The translations under genes were made by a program, and so were the position numbers. Below are positions 1 to 9,430 of a stretch of DNA of 64,000 nucleotides, piece by piece (the first letter of the stretch is position 1; every line of letters begins with the position of its first letter). This stretch comes from PALSA-612 sp963846915 (GTDB lineage: Bacteria; Actinomycetota; Thermoleophilia; Gaiellales; Gaiellaceae). Under the pieces are notes generated by a model. It was not told the origin of the DNA and did no database searches. It saw only the letters and a program-made list of their open reading frames with translations. Location of the stretch: positions 1,488,001 through 1,552,000 of the forward strand of contig CAWJXV010000009.1 of the NCBI GenBank assembly GCA_963846915.1, written 5' to 3'.

Positions 1-39
1 TCGTTGAATCTGACGTTCAGTCGAAAGGAGTCCCACATC

Positions 40-927
40 ATGAGCATCACCCAGGCGAGGTTCACGTCGCAGCTGCGCACCTGGATCCTGGTAGCCGGCC
101 TGACCGCGCTGCTGATCGGCATCGGCGCGCTGATCGGCGGCAAGTTCCTCTACATCTTCGTCATCTTCGCAGTCGTGATGAACGTCGCCGGCTACTGGTT
201 CTCGGACAAGATCGCGCTCAGGGCGAGCCGCGCGAAACCCGTCTCGGAGCAGGAGGCTCCGCAGCTCTACAAGATCCTCCGCGAGCTGACCGAGCGCGCC
301 GAGCTGCCGATGCCGCGCGTCTACACGATCCCGTCCGAGCAGCCGAACGCGTTCGCCACGGGCCGTAACGCCAAGCACGCGGCCGTCGCCGTCACCGAAG
401 GGCTGATGCAGTTGCTGCCCGAGGACCAGATCCGCGGTGTGCTCGCGCACGAGCTCTCGCACGTGAAGAACCACGACATCCTCGTCACGTCGGTCGCGGC
501 CATGATCGCGGGGGCGATCGCAGCCGTCGCCAACATCCTGCAGTTCTCGTTCCTGTTCGGCGGCTTCTCGGACGACGAGGACAGCCCGCTCGGCTTCATC
601 GGAGCGCTCGCGACGATCATCCTCGCGCCGATCGCCGCCGCGCTCCTGCAGATGGCGGTCTCGCGGCAGCGCGAGTTCCTCGCGGATGCAACGGGCGCTC
701 GCCTGCTCGGGACCGGCAAGCCGCTCGCCGACGCGCTCGAGTCGCTCGAGCAGGGCGTGCAGGCAGCGCCGCTCCAGGTCAACCCCGCGACGGCGTCGCT
801 CTACATCGTCCATCCGTTCCGCCCCGGTCAGGGGCTCTCGAACATGTTCTCGACCCATCCGCCGCTCGCGGAGCGGATCCGCCGTCTGCGCGAGTACGAC
901 GCCGCCCAGGGCATCCATTACGGCTAG
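40..927 (+). CDS. htpX: HtpX-type M48 zinc metalloprotease
   Basis: Membrane-bound M48 protease, expected to degrade misfolded membrane proteins under envelope stress. The zinc motif HELSH is followed by KNHD at about residues 139-147, and a downstream Glu-containing segment (SRQREFLADA, about residue 210) supplies the third zinc ligand. Two hydrophobic segments lie near residues 15-55 and two flank the catalytic region, as in the family. At 295 residues the length is normal. The ATG at 40 is chosen because an AAAGGAG lies about 9 bases upstream; an in-frame TTG at 4 adds 12 residues without a better ribosome site. The gene is intact and appears monocistronic. The family assignment is from motifs; the substrate is not known. 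Confidence 0.93.
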   Translation: MSITQARFTSQLRTWILVAGLTALLIGIGALIGGKFLYIFVIFAVVMNVAGYWFSDKIALRASRAKPVSEQEAPQLYKILRELTERAELPMPRVYTIPSEQPNAFATGRNAKHAAVAVTEGLMQLLPEDQIRGVLAHELSHVKNHDILVTSVAAMIAGAIAAVANILQFSFLFGGFSDDEDSPLGFIGALATIILAPIAAALLQMAVSRQREFLADATGARLLGTGKPLADALESLEQGVQAAPLQVNPATASLYIVHPFRPGQGLSNMFSTHPPLAERIRRLREYDAAQGIHYG

Positions 928-967
928 AGGCCGCTAGCCAGGACTCGCGCCTGCGCCGCCGAAGATC

Positions 968-2101
968 ATGTCGGTGGCGCAGACGCAGCACGCTCTCTAC
1001 GCCGGGATCGATCTCGACCTGTCGTGGTCCGAGGGCGAGCTGCCGGAGCGCGAGCGGACGAAGCACGTCCACCGGCTCCATCCTTACCTCGGCAAGTTCA
1101 TCCCCCAGCTCGTCGAGGTGCTGCTCGAGCGGTACGTGGCGCCCGGGGGCACCGTGCTCGACCCGTTCGCCGGCTCGGGCACGACGCTCGTTCAGGCGCT
1201 CGAGTCGGGCCACGACGCGGCCGGCGCCGACCTGGCCGCATTCAACTGCCTGCTCATGCGCGTCAAGACCGCGCGATACAACGAGTTCGTCCTCGAGACG
1301 GAGCTCCGGGACGCGGTCCGCCGGCTCGAGTCTCTTCCGGACGCGTCCGAAGGCCTGTCCCTGGGACGTGGCTATGTCGAGCCAGTGGTTCGCGCCGCGC
1401 GCGGGCGCCGAACTGCTTGCCTGGCGGTCGTTCGTCGACGAGTACGAGCACGCCGACGTGATGCGCGTCGTGCTCGCCCGCGCCGCACGCTCGGCACGGC
1501 TGACGACCCACTTCGACCTCGATTTCCCGCGCACGCCGCAGCGCGACCCGTACTGGTGCTACAAGCATCGGCGCGAGTGCACGCCGGTCGACCATGCGTC
1601 GCACTTCCTTAGCCGTTATGCCCTGGACACGTTGGCGCGGATCAAGGCGTTCGCGCGCGTGCGCGCCCGCGGGCGTGAGGCGCTCGTCCGGCACGGCGAC
1701 TCGCGCGAGCTCGAATGGGACGGGCGCTTCGACGCCGTCATCACCTCGCCCCCGTATCCGGGGCTGATCGACTACCACGAGCAGCACCGCTACGCCTACG
1801 AGCTGCTCGGGCTCGACGACCGGCGCGAGCACGAGATCGGCGCCGCCGCGGCCGGGACAAGCAAGGCGGCCCTCGCCGCGTACATCGAGGGCGTTGCCGG
1901 CACGCTGCGGCGGGCAGCGGGCTCGCTCCATCCCGGCGCACCCGTGCTGATCGTCGTCAACGACCGGCGCGACCTCTACCCGGACATCCTCGCGCGCGCA
2001 GGCCTCGGCTCCACGGACGGCTGCGCCGCCACGTGAACCGCCGCACCGGTCGGCGGGCGGGCGAGTACTTCGAGGACGTCCTCGTCGTCGTGCCCGAATA
2101 A
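968..2101 (+). CDS. Solitary DNA methyltransferase (frameshifted twice as read)
   Basis: S-adenosylmethionine-dependent DNA amino-methyltransferase. The SAM motif DPFAGSGTT is near residue 64 and the catalytic TSPPYPG near residue 260, so motif I precedes motif IV with about 190 residues between them, an alpha/gamma-like order. SPPY is commonest in N4-cytosine enzymes, but an N6-adenine enzyme cannot be excluded. The frame moves near 1382 (an apparent extra C after codons reading GYVE) and back near 2005 (an apparent missing base), after which the protein ends ...EYFEDVLVVVPE. Reading across both shifts gives about 377 residues. No restriction endonuclease is nearby, so it is probably an orphan enzyme. 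ATG 968 lacks a strong ribosome site. Confidence 0.75.
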
Positions 2102-2152
2102 CGGCACTCTCTCGATCCAGACACGTCACAGGTCGCGGGCTACGGTCGAACC

Positions 2153-3617
2153 GTGCTCGGCGCGGACGGTCACGCACGCGCTCGTCGGCCTCGAGGCCCG
2201 CCGAGTCGAGGTCGAGGCGCACCTGCAGCTCGGCGTGCCCGGCTTCGCGATCGTCGGCCTCGCGGACCGCGCCTGCCAGGAGGCGAAGGAGCGCGTGCGG
2301 GTCGGGATCGCGTCGGCCGAGCTCGAGTGGCCCGTCCGTCGGATCACCGTCAACCTCGCTCCCGCGGGCCTACGGAAGGAGGGATCCGGCTTCGACCTGC
2401 CGATCGCGCTCGCCATCCTCGCTGCCTCGCGTCAGATCCCCGCCTCCGCGCTCGCGGGGCACGCGGCGCTCGGCGAGCTCGCCCTCGACGGCCGCGTCCG
2501 GCCGGTCGGCGGGGTGCTCGCGGCCGCGGAGGGCGCGCGCCGGGCCGGGTTCACGCGCCTCCTCTGCGCCGCCGAGTCGACGCCGGAGGCCGAGCTCGCC
2601 GGCGTCGACGCCGTCCCGCTCCGCCACCTGGCGGAGGCCGTCGCCTACCTGCGCGGCGAGGGGGAGCCGCCGCCGTACACGCCCCCGGCGAACGGGCGCG
2701 CACCGGCGCCTGCGCAGCCCGACCTCGCCGACGTCCGCGGGCAGGAGCGCGCCCGCCGCGCGCTCGAGATCGCCGCCGCCGGAGCGCACAACCTGCTGCT
2801 CGCAGGCCCGCCGGGCACAGGGAAGACCATGCTCGCGCGGCGGCTCCCCGGCATCCTGCCGCCGCTCGCACCCGACGAGGCGCTCGAGGTGACGCGGATC
2901 CACTCCGTCGCGGGCCTCGTCCACCCCGGCCGGCCGCTGATCGCCGAGCCGCCGTTTCGCGCCCCGCACCACTCGGCCTCGACCGCTGCGATCGTCGGCG
3001 GCGGGCCGGGACCGCGACCCGGCGAGGCGAGCCTCGCGCACCGTGGCGTTCTCCTCCTGGACGAGTTGCCCGAGTTCATGCGGCCGGCGCTCGAGTCGCT
3101 GCGCCAGCCGCTCGAGGACGGCGTCGTCAGCATCGCCAGCGCGGCCGGGCAGGCGCTCTACCCGGCGAGGTTCCAGCTCGTGGCGACGATGAACCTGTGC
3201 CCCTGCGGCGCGCGCGGCGACCCCGGCGCCGAGTGCTCGTGCTCGCCCCAGCGGCTGGCCGCCTTTCGCGACAAGCTCTCGCGGGCGCTACTCGACCGCT
3301 TCGACCTGGTCGTCACCGTTCCGCGGCCGCGAGGCGTCGAGTTGGCCGCGAGCCCGTCCGAGACGTCCGCGGCGGTTCGCGAGCGGGTATGCGCAGCGCG
3401 AGAGCACCTCCGGGCCGGGGTGCCGCGCCGGAATGCCGCGGCCGACGAGCTGCTCACTCGTGCCGTGGAACGCCTGCCGCTCTCGGGCCGCGGCCGGGCA
3501 CGTGTCGCCCGGACCGCGCAGACGATCGCCGCGCTCGCGGGCGCCGACGACGTCCTTCCCGAACACGTCTCGGAGGCGCTCTCCTACCGCACGCCATCGG
3601 AGCTGCAGGCGAAGTGA
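2153..3617 (+). CDS. comM: ComM/YifB Mg-chelatase-like AAA ATPase (N-terminal frameshift)
   Basis: AAA+ ATPase of the YifB/ComM family; in naturally transformable bacteria ComM is a hexameric helicase that promotes branch migration during DNA integration. The N-terminal Lon-like domain (VPGFAIVGLADRA) is followed by the Mg-chelatase ATPase with Walker A GPPGTGKT near residue 220, the LLLDELPEF Walker B and a C-terminal helical domain ending ...YRTPSELQAK. The first ORF codon of the long frame is only at 2235, but homologous residues (THALVGLEARRVEVE) are encoded upstream; they join to GTG 2153 if one extra G near 2160 is removed. It overlaps dprA by four bases, the classic comM-dprA pairing for DNA uptake and recombination. 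Confidence 0.88.
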
Positions 3618-4620
3618 GCGAGCTCGCACTGGCCGCGTTCGCGGCGCACACCGACTCACATCTGATCGACGCGCCGCGGAGCGAGCGCTTACGCGCGCTT
3701 CCGCTCGAGAGTTCGACGAGCGCGCCTACCTGGCCGGGCTCGAGCAGCGCGGCCTGCGCTGGCTGCCGCGCTCGTCGCCGTGCTTTCCGCCCGCCCTCGG
3801 AGCGATCTTCGACACGCCCGCGGGCCTGTTCGTCCGCGGGCAAGGCGAGCTCGACGTCCTCGACCGCCCCGCGATCGCGATCGTCGGCGCCCGCTCGTGC
3901 TCGTCGTACGGCGCCGAGGTCGCGCGGATGCTCGGCCGCGAGCTCGCCGCCGCCGGGCTCGTGGTGATCAGCGGCCTGGCACGCGGGGTCGACGGCCACG
4001 CGCACCGGGGCGCGCTCGACGCCGGTGGCCTCACCGTCGCCGTGCTCGGCTGCGGCGTCGACCGGGACTATCCCGCCGCCCACGCCGAGCTGGCGACGCG
4101 CATCGCGGAGCGGGGCCTGATCGTCTCCGAGTACGCGCCGGGCGTCGAGCCCGCGCCCTGGCGATTCCCCGCCCGCAACCGCATCGTCGCCGGCCTGGCG
4201 CAGACGACGATCGTCGTCGAGGCCCGCGAGCGGAGCGGCGCGCTGATCACGGCCGATCTCGCACTCGAGGAAGGCCGCGAGGTCTTCGCGGTCCCGGGCG
4301 AGATAACGTCGTCGCTGTCGGTTGGATCCAACCGGCTCCTGCGCAGCGGCGCCACGCCGCTGACCGCGGTCGCGGACGCGCTGGAGGCGTTCGGAATCGA
4401 GCCGGGGACGCCCGGGCCGCTGCCCGAGTTGAGCGAGACGGCCGCCCGGATCGTTGCCCGGCTAGGGGTCGAGCCCTCGTCCGCGGACGTGCTCGCACGC
4501 GTGCTCGAGCTCGATCCGGGCGCCCTCTCGGCCGCCCTGACGGAGCTCGAGCTCGCAGGAGCCGTGGCCGAAAGAGACGGTTTCTTTCGCCTCACACGGC
4601 CCCTAGGATGTTCCCCGTGA
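3614..4620 (+). CDS. dprA: DprA/Smf DNA-processing protein (one frameshift)
   Basis: DprA protects incoming single-stranded DNA and loads RecA during transformation. The Rossmann-like core is complete: AIVGARSCSSYG, SGLARGVDGHAH, AVLGCGVDRDYP, ARNRIVAGLA and SGALITADLA appear in the family order, followed by a C-terminal winged-helix-like DprA/WH domain (residues about 270-335). GTG 3614 overlaps the comM stop, giving an N-terminus VSELALAAFA; the frame then moves once between about 3690 and 3720 into the long frame that ends at 4620. Length about 335 residues, usual for the family. The next gene starts inside its stop codon, so comM, dprA and the following two genes probably form one transcript. 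Confidence 0.9.
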
Positions 4621-5240
4621 ACGAGCCGACCGAGCGGGCGAGGATCTCGAAGTGGATCGCGCCGATGACCGAGCACTGGTTCGTCTCGGACGACCGGATC
4701 GGCGGCGCGCAGAGCGACTCGTACTCGGTCTACACGCGGGCGGGCCCGATCTTCGTCGACCCTCTGCCGATGACCTACGCGGCCGCCGACCGCTTCCCGG
4801 CAGTCTCGTACGCGCTCCTCACCCGGGGCTGCCACGTGCGCTCGTCGTGGCGGTACCGCCGCGAGCACGGCGCCCGCATCGTGGCCCCGCGCGGATCCTG
4901 GACGTACTTCCCCGATCCCGACCAGCATTACGTCGAGGGAACGCGCCTGCCGGCGGACTTCAGGGCGATCCGCACCCCGGGCCCCGAGATCGAACACCAC
5001 TGCCTGTACCGGCCGGGAGAGCCGTCGATCCTGTTCGTCGGCGACCTCGTCACCCGCCGCGACCTGTCGAGCCCGCTCGTGCTGTCGCCCGACGCCCCCC
5101 GTCTCGCGCCCGGGATCGCGAGGCGGAGCCTCGAGAAGCTGCTCGACCTCGAGGTCGACCTGCTCTGCCTGTCGCACGGCGGCTACATCGACGAGGATCC
5201 GATCGGCGCCCTCGTCGACCTCTACGAACGCACCGCGTGA
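4608..5240 (+). CDS. MBL-fold-like protein with degenerate metal site
   Basis: About 210 residues resembling metallo-beta-lactamase-fold hydrolases: SILFVGDLVTR, LCLSHGGYIDEDP and a helix-strand pattern match the second half of the fold. The place where HxHxDH should be reads LTRGCHVRSSWRYRREHGA, which keeps only one histidine. A conventional zinc hydrolase activity is therefore doubtful; a different metal arrangement or a non-catalytic role is possible. ATG 4608 and GTG 4617 are both possible starts; the GTG overlaps the dprA stop in the GTGA style used throughout this window. The downstream oxidoreductase begins at GTG 5237, again overlapping the stop. The fold call is inferred from pattern, and no substrate can be proposed. 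Confidence 0.6.
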   Translation: MFPVNEPTERARISKWIAPMTEHWFVSDDRIGGAQSDSYSVYTRAGPIFVDPLPMTYAAADRFPAVSYALLTRGCHVRSSWRYRREHGARIVAPRGSWTYFPDPDQHYVEGTRLPADFRAIRTPGPEIEHHCLYRPGEPSILFVGDLVTRRDLSSPLVLSPDAPRLAPGIARRSLEKLLDLEVDLLCLSHGGYIDEDPIGALVDLYERTA

Positions 5241-6362
5241 CCACGCCGTACTGGCTGGAGGAGCCGCTCGAGGAGTGGCCCGGGCGGCGGCTGGACGGCC
5301 CCGTGGACGTGGCGGTCGTCGGGGGCGGAGTGACCGGCTGCGCGTGTGCCCGCCTGCTCGCCGAGGCCGGCCTGAAGGTGAGGCTCCACGACGAGCGGCC
5401 GGTCGGCTGGGGCGCGAGCGGCCGGAACGGTGGGTTCGCTCTACGCGGCGGGGCCGCAGCGTACGACGTGAGCGCCGAGGCGATCGGACGTGAGCGGGCC
5501 GCACGCTACTGGCGCTCGACCGAGCGCGCGCTCGAGCGGATGGAGGCACTCGCAGGCGACGCTCTCGTGCGCACGGGCAGCCTGCGCCTCGCGGCCGACG
5601 AGGAAGAGCGGGACGGGCTGCGCGCCGAGTTCGAGCTCCTCGATGAGGACGGCTTCGCAGTCGAATGGCGCGAGTCTCTCGCGCATCCGGTCGACGCGAC
5701 CTTCGCCGCTGCGATCTTCCATCCTGTCGACGCCGCGCTCCAGCCGGCCCGGTGGGCGAGGCGGCTCGGCGCGCTCGCGGCGGCGGCGGGCGTCGATATC
5801 CGCGAGGGCAGCCGCGTCACGTCCGTCGACGAGCTCGGCGCGGCACAGGTCGTCATCGCGACCGACGGCTACCCGAGCGGCCTTCTCGGACCACTGGAGG
5901 GGCTGATCATCCCGACTCGCGGCGCAGATGGTCGCGACCGAGCCGATCCCGGAGCGCCTGTTCGAATGCCCGCACTACAGCCGCCACGGCTTCGACTACT
6001 GGCAGCAGCGCCAGGACGGCCGCATCCTCGCGGGCGGGTTCCGCGACACGACGCTCGCGACCGAGTTCACGTCGAGCGAGGAGACGACCCCGGAGATCCA
6101 GGCAGCCCTGGACCGTTTCGTCTCGGATCTGGTCGGCTGGCCGGTCGTCGTCACGCACCGGTGGGCGGGCCTCTTCGGGTTCGTCCCCGACCTGATGCCG
6201 GTCGTCGGGCCGGTGCCGGGCGCGGACGGGCTCTGGGTCGCGGGCGGGTACTCGGGACACGGAATGGTGCTCGGGTTCATGTGCGGCGAGCTGGTCGCGA
6301 ACGCGATCCTCGGCCGCGAGGCGCCCGATCTCGACCTGTTCGACCCGGCGCGCCTCCTCTGA
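5237..6362 (+). CDS. FAD-dependent oxidoreductase, DAO family (one frameshift)
   Basis: Flavoprotein of the D-amino acid oxidase/glycine oxidase (DAO) superfamily. The N-terminus carries the dinucleotide-binding motif VVGGGVTGCACARLLAEAG (about residues 24-42), followed by WGASGRNGGFAL, which in this family contacts the flavin. The C-terminal half has the typical THRWAGLFGFVPDLMPVVG and a final glycine-rich VAGGYSGHGMVLG that closes the FAD site. The frame changes near 5920 inside IPTRG-QMVATEPIPE, by one apparent extra base. Reconstructed length is about 375 residues, normal for the family. GTG 5237 overlaps the preceding stop. The substrate (amine or amino acid) is not evident; expression is likely coupled to the comM-dprA transcript. 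Confidence 0.8.
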
Positions 6363-6621
6363 CGGCTTCGGAAGCGAGGGCACGGGCTGCGGGCGGGGAG
6401 GCCTGTCCTCGCCGGGCTCCCTTTGTAGACTCGTCGGGTTGGAGCGTCTCTGCGGCCCGGACGCGCCCGGCTAGGGCGCTGAAAGGAGGTCGCGGGTCGG
6501 ATTCCGCTCGTCGCCGCGCCGCACACGGCGGCTCGTGTCGCCGCGCAGCTGATCCGTCGTGCGCGAACGAGTTGGGTGGGTATCAACGTCATCGCTTCTG
6601 ACGAAGAGAGGGGAGACTCTC

Positions 6622-7533
6622 GTGCCAAACGTGACGACGCAGTACCGAATGTTCGTGCCTCGGCGCCGGCGAATCGGCGGCGGCGGGGCAGCCGTCGATC
6701 TGGTCCCCGCGTCCGTGAACTTCGTGTCCGGAGATGCACACGCGACGGCGCCGGACACGATCGATCTTCACTACCCGAACGCCGGCAGTCCGAATGCGCC
6801 GGCGAACTTCGCCTTCTGGAGCATCATCGGCTCGAGCGACGGGGAGTACACGAGCCGGCCGGGAACTCCGGGGAACCCCGTGACCGTCCATACCGACGGA
6901 GATCCGGTGACGATGACGGCCTGGTACATCTTCGCCGGGGGAGGCGGAGGTGGCAACGGCAACGGACGTCACGAGCTCGAGACCGACGCCTTCCTCGTCG
7001 ACCAGAACCAGTTCGTCGAGCCGACACCGATCGCGTCCGTGGCGCCTCCCGCCGCGTGGGACCCCACCGACGTGCAGGAGTTCGTGTTCACCGACGACCA
7101 GTCGTGCCAGGTCACGGCCCGCGACAGCGTCGTGGACGCGACGGAGCACTTCGAGACGTGGTACGCGCTCGAAGGCGCCGCGATGCCGGCCGGTGACGTC
7201 CTCGACGTCCCGCAGGGCGACAACGGCATCGCCGTCGCGACGTACAGGATCCCGCCGCACGTGCCCTTCAAGCCTCCGAGGTCGGGAGAGGGGATCGTCG
7301 GAACGATCGTCGGAGGCGTGGCCCGCGACGGCAGCGGAGGAATCATCGTCAACGGGCACTTCCACCCGATCGGGCCTTGGGATCCGTTCCTTGCCGCGCT
7401 CTCCGTCTACGAGTCGGCCAAGGGGTTGCGGGCGGCCGACCGGACGCGCATCCAGGTCGAGGCGATGACCGCGATCGCGAACACGGCGAAGCAGGTGCAG
7501 AAGGAGGTCGAGGCAGCGGCGCACGAGGGATAG
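6622..7533 (+). CDS. Hypothetical protein with glycine-rich linker
   Basis: I do not recognise this 303-residue protein. It has no signal peptide or membrane segment and is acidic with many Pro and Gly. A basic N-terminus (MFVPRRRRIGGGG) is followed by a region rich in beta-forming residues, a Gly linker near residue 105 (AGGGGGGNGNG), a second beta-rich region and a C-terminal helix of about 45 residues ending QVQKEVEAAAHEG. GTG 6622 is preferred because GAGGGGAG lies 6-8 bases upstream; an upstream ATG at 6559 is possible. It stands alone after about 200 bases of intergenic DNA. The two similar beta regions separated by Gly could be duplicated carbohydrate- or lipid-binding folds, but that is only a guess. 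Confidence 0.6.
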   Translation: MPNVTTQYRMFVPRRRRIGGGGAAVDLVPASVNFVSGDAHATAPDTIDLHYPNAGSPNAPANFAFWSIIGSSDGEYTSRPGTPGNPVTVHTDGDPVTMTAWYIFAGGGGGGNGNGRHELETDAFLVDQNQFVEPTPIASVAPPAAWDPTDVQEFVFTDDQSCQVTARDSVVDATEHFETWYALEGAAMPAGDVLDVPQGDNGIAVATYRIPPHVPFKPPRSGEGIVGTIVGGVARDGSGGIIVNGHFHPIGPWDPFLAALSVYESAKGLRAADRTRIQVEAMTAIANTAKQVQKEVEAAAHEG

Positions 7534-7596
7534 CCGACTGCCCGCAGTGCTGCCGCGGGTCGCGCTCTGCCTGCCGTCGGAGCCGCGACTCGCGGC

Positions 7597-8496
7597 GTGC
7601 GCCTAGGATCGATCTCCGTCGTGCCGCCCCCGGAAGAGCTCGCAACCGCTGAGTACCTCGAGCTGGTCACGAGGCTCCTCCGGCGATGCCGACTTGCGGA
7701 TCCGACCGGTGGGTTGTGGGAGGCTGCGGATCTGCAGTGGTGGTGGCGCCGCCCGCGGAGCTCGGACGGCTGCGGCCAGCTCTTCTGGCTCGACGAGCGC
7801 GGCGAGCCGGCGGCGGCCGTCGTGCTCACCGACTGGGGACGGGCCTGGTCGTGCGACGCGATCGTCGCACTGGACGCTGCCGAGCCGGCGTTCAGCGAGG
7901 TCTGGCAGCGGGCGCTCGACCGGATCGCGGAGCTCGGGCTCGCCACCGTCGAAATCCCGCCGCGGGACGACGACACCACGCTGCAGGAGGCGCTGGCTGC
8001 ATCCGGGTTCGCGCCGACGGACGATGCGGGAACCACGACGTGGCTCGACGCGGCGCGACGCCCGGCGATCGCTCCGCTCCCGTCCGGCTACCGGCTCCTG
8101 TCGCGAGCCCAGACCGCCGATCTGCCGCATCACATGATGCGACGGAACGGCGAGCGGGTCGCCGAGCGGCTGGCCGAGTGCTCGATCTACGACCCGGAGC
8201 TCGACCTGCTCGTGCAAGCGCCGGACGGCGAGGTCGCCGCCTACGTCCTGTTCTGGCCCGATCCGGTGACCCGTGTCGGCCTGGTCGAGCCGGTGCGCAC
8301 CGAGGCCGCGCACCAGCGACGCGGGCTCGCCCGCCATCTCCTCACGGTTGGTCTCGATCGGCTGGCCGAGCGCGGCTGCACGAGGCTGAAGGTGGGCTTC
8401 GACAACGCGAACCCGGCGGCCAGGGGGCTGTATCTGGGCCTTGGCTTCACGCCGGAGTCGACGACTCGAACGTACAGGAGGGCGGGCGGCGACTAG
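7597..8496 (+). CDS. GNAT family N-acetyltransferase
   Basis: Predicted acetyl-CoA-dependent N-acetyltransferase of 299 residues. The C-terminal half has the GNAT core: a beta strand ending GLVEPVRTEAAHQRRGLARH (motif A with the R/Q-x-x-G-x-A pyrophosphate loop) followed by LKVGFDNANPAARGLYLGLG (motif B). The N-terminal half (LEEALAASGF-like segment near residue 130) resembles a second, degenerate GNAT fold, so this may be a tandem protein with one active site. The start may be the GTG at 7597 or GTG 7621. It converges on the cyclodeaminase gene, with the two stop codons overlapping by three bases. The acceptor substrate cannot be deduced. Confidence 0.8.
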   Translation: MRLGSISVVPPPEELATAEYLELVTRLLRRCRLADPTGGLWEAADLQWWWRRPRSSDGCGQLFWLDERGEPAAAVVLTDWGRAWSCDAIVALDAAEPAFSEVWQRALDRIAELGLATVEIPPRDDDTTLQEALAASGFAPTDDAGTTTWLDAARRPAIAPLPSGYRLLSRAQTADLPHHMMRRNGERVAERLAECSIYDPELDLLVQAPDGEVAAYVLFWPDPVTRVGLVEPVRTEAAHQRRGLARHLLTVGLDRLAERGCTRLKVGFDNANPAARGLYLGLGFTPESTTRTYRRAGGD

Positions 8497-9428
8497 AGGT
8501 CGACCTGCGGCAGGTCGAGCTCGTGCGCGACCTCGTAGGCGGCGAGCGCGATCGCCAGGTCCTGGATCGCGAGCCCTGTGGAATCGAACACGGTGACCTC
8601 GTCGGCCGAACGGCGCCCGGCCGCCTCGCCGGACAGCACCGCGCCGATCTCGGTGACGTGCTCGCGCGCGACCAGGCCGGCCTCGACCGCGTGTGCGAGG
8701 TCGCCGGCGTGGCTCGCCTGGCCCCAGTCGTCGCAGAAGACCGAGACACGGGCCAGCTCGGCCGCGGCGATCTCGCTCTTGTCCGGCCCGTCCGCGCCCA
8801 TCAGGCTCACGTGCTGGCCCGGCGAGAGCGAGCCCTCGCGGAAGAGGACGTGCTTGCCCGGCGTGACCGTCGCGACGACGTCGGCCGCGAGCGCATCGTC
8901 CTGCGAGTCGGCGACGTCCACGCCCAGCTCTCCCGCCGCGGCCTCGGCGCGCGCCCGGTCGACGTCGTGGATCGCGACCTTGCGTCCGCGGGCGAGGAAC
9001 GTGCGCGCTACCGCCTTGCCGTTCACGCCGGCGCCGACGACCGCGACGCTCGCTGCGTCCTCCCGCGCCAGGGTCTCGGCGGCGAGGACCGCGGCGGCCC
9101 CCGTACGCAGCGCGGTCAGCGAGGCCGCGTCGAGCAGCGCCAGCAGCCGGCCGCAGGACGCGTCGGAGAGCAGCACCGTGCCCATCACGGTCGGCAGGCC
9201 GCGGGAGGGGTTGCCCGGGAACGAGCTGATCCACTTCAGGAGCGCGAAGCCGCCGCCGTGCGCGGGCATGGCCCGGAAGTCGCCGGCCGGGTACGCGGGG
9301 ACGTAGACCTTCGGCGGCATCGTCCACTCGCCGCGCGCGTAGGCGACGAACGCGTCGCGTACGGCATCGACCGCCCGCTCGGGCGAGACGGCCTCGTAGA
9401 CGTGCTCCGACGTGAACAGCGGGACCAT
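8493..9428 (-). CDS. Ornithine cyclodeaminase/mu-crystallin family protein
   Basis: NAD(P)-binding enzyme of the ornithine cyclodeaminase/alanine dehydrogenase/mu-crystallin family, 311 residues. The N-terminal substrate domain includes RAVDAVRDAF and a KWISSFPGN loop; the Rossmann motif VAVVGAGVNGKAVARTF is near residue 130; VATVTPGKHVLFREG and HVSLMGADGPDKSEI follow the family order, and the C-terminus ends in FDSTGLAIQDLA. Family members deaminate ornithine or reduce cyclic imines and alpha-keto acids. ATG 9428 begins two bases after the pntB stop (9431), so the gene is probably the last of the transhydrogenase operon; that placement fits an NAD(P)H-using enzyme but does not prove a link. 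The gene is intact, unlike its neighbours. Confidence 0.85.
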   Translation of the reverse strand: MVPLFTSEHVYEAVSPERAVDAVRDAFVAYARGEWTMPPKVYVPAYPAGDFRAMPAHGGGFALLKWISSFPGNPSRGLPTVMGTVLLSDASCGRLLALLDAASLTALRTGAAAVLAAETLAREDAASVAVVGAGVNGKAVARTFLARGRKVAIHDVDRARAEAAAGELGVDVADSQDDALAADVVATVTPGKHVLFREGSLSPGQHVSLMGADGPDKSEIAAAELARVSVFCDDWGQASHAGDLAHAVEAGLVAREHVTEIGAVLSGEAAGRRSADEVTVFDSTGLAIQDLAIALAAYEVAHELDLPQVDL

Positions 9429-9430
9429 CG

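Noticed and set aside
1263..2222. Long minus-strand open frame opposite the methyltransferase and comM
   Set aside because: Arg- and Gly-rich with no motif; arises from high GC on the opposite strand of clear coding sequence.
4068..5549. Minus-strand open frame of nearly 500 codons opposite dprA and the MBL-like gene
   Set aside because: Composition is the mirror of the real genes, with no ribosome site or recognisable domain.
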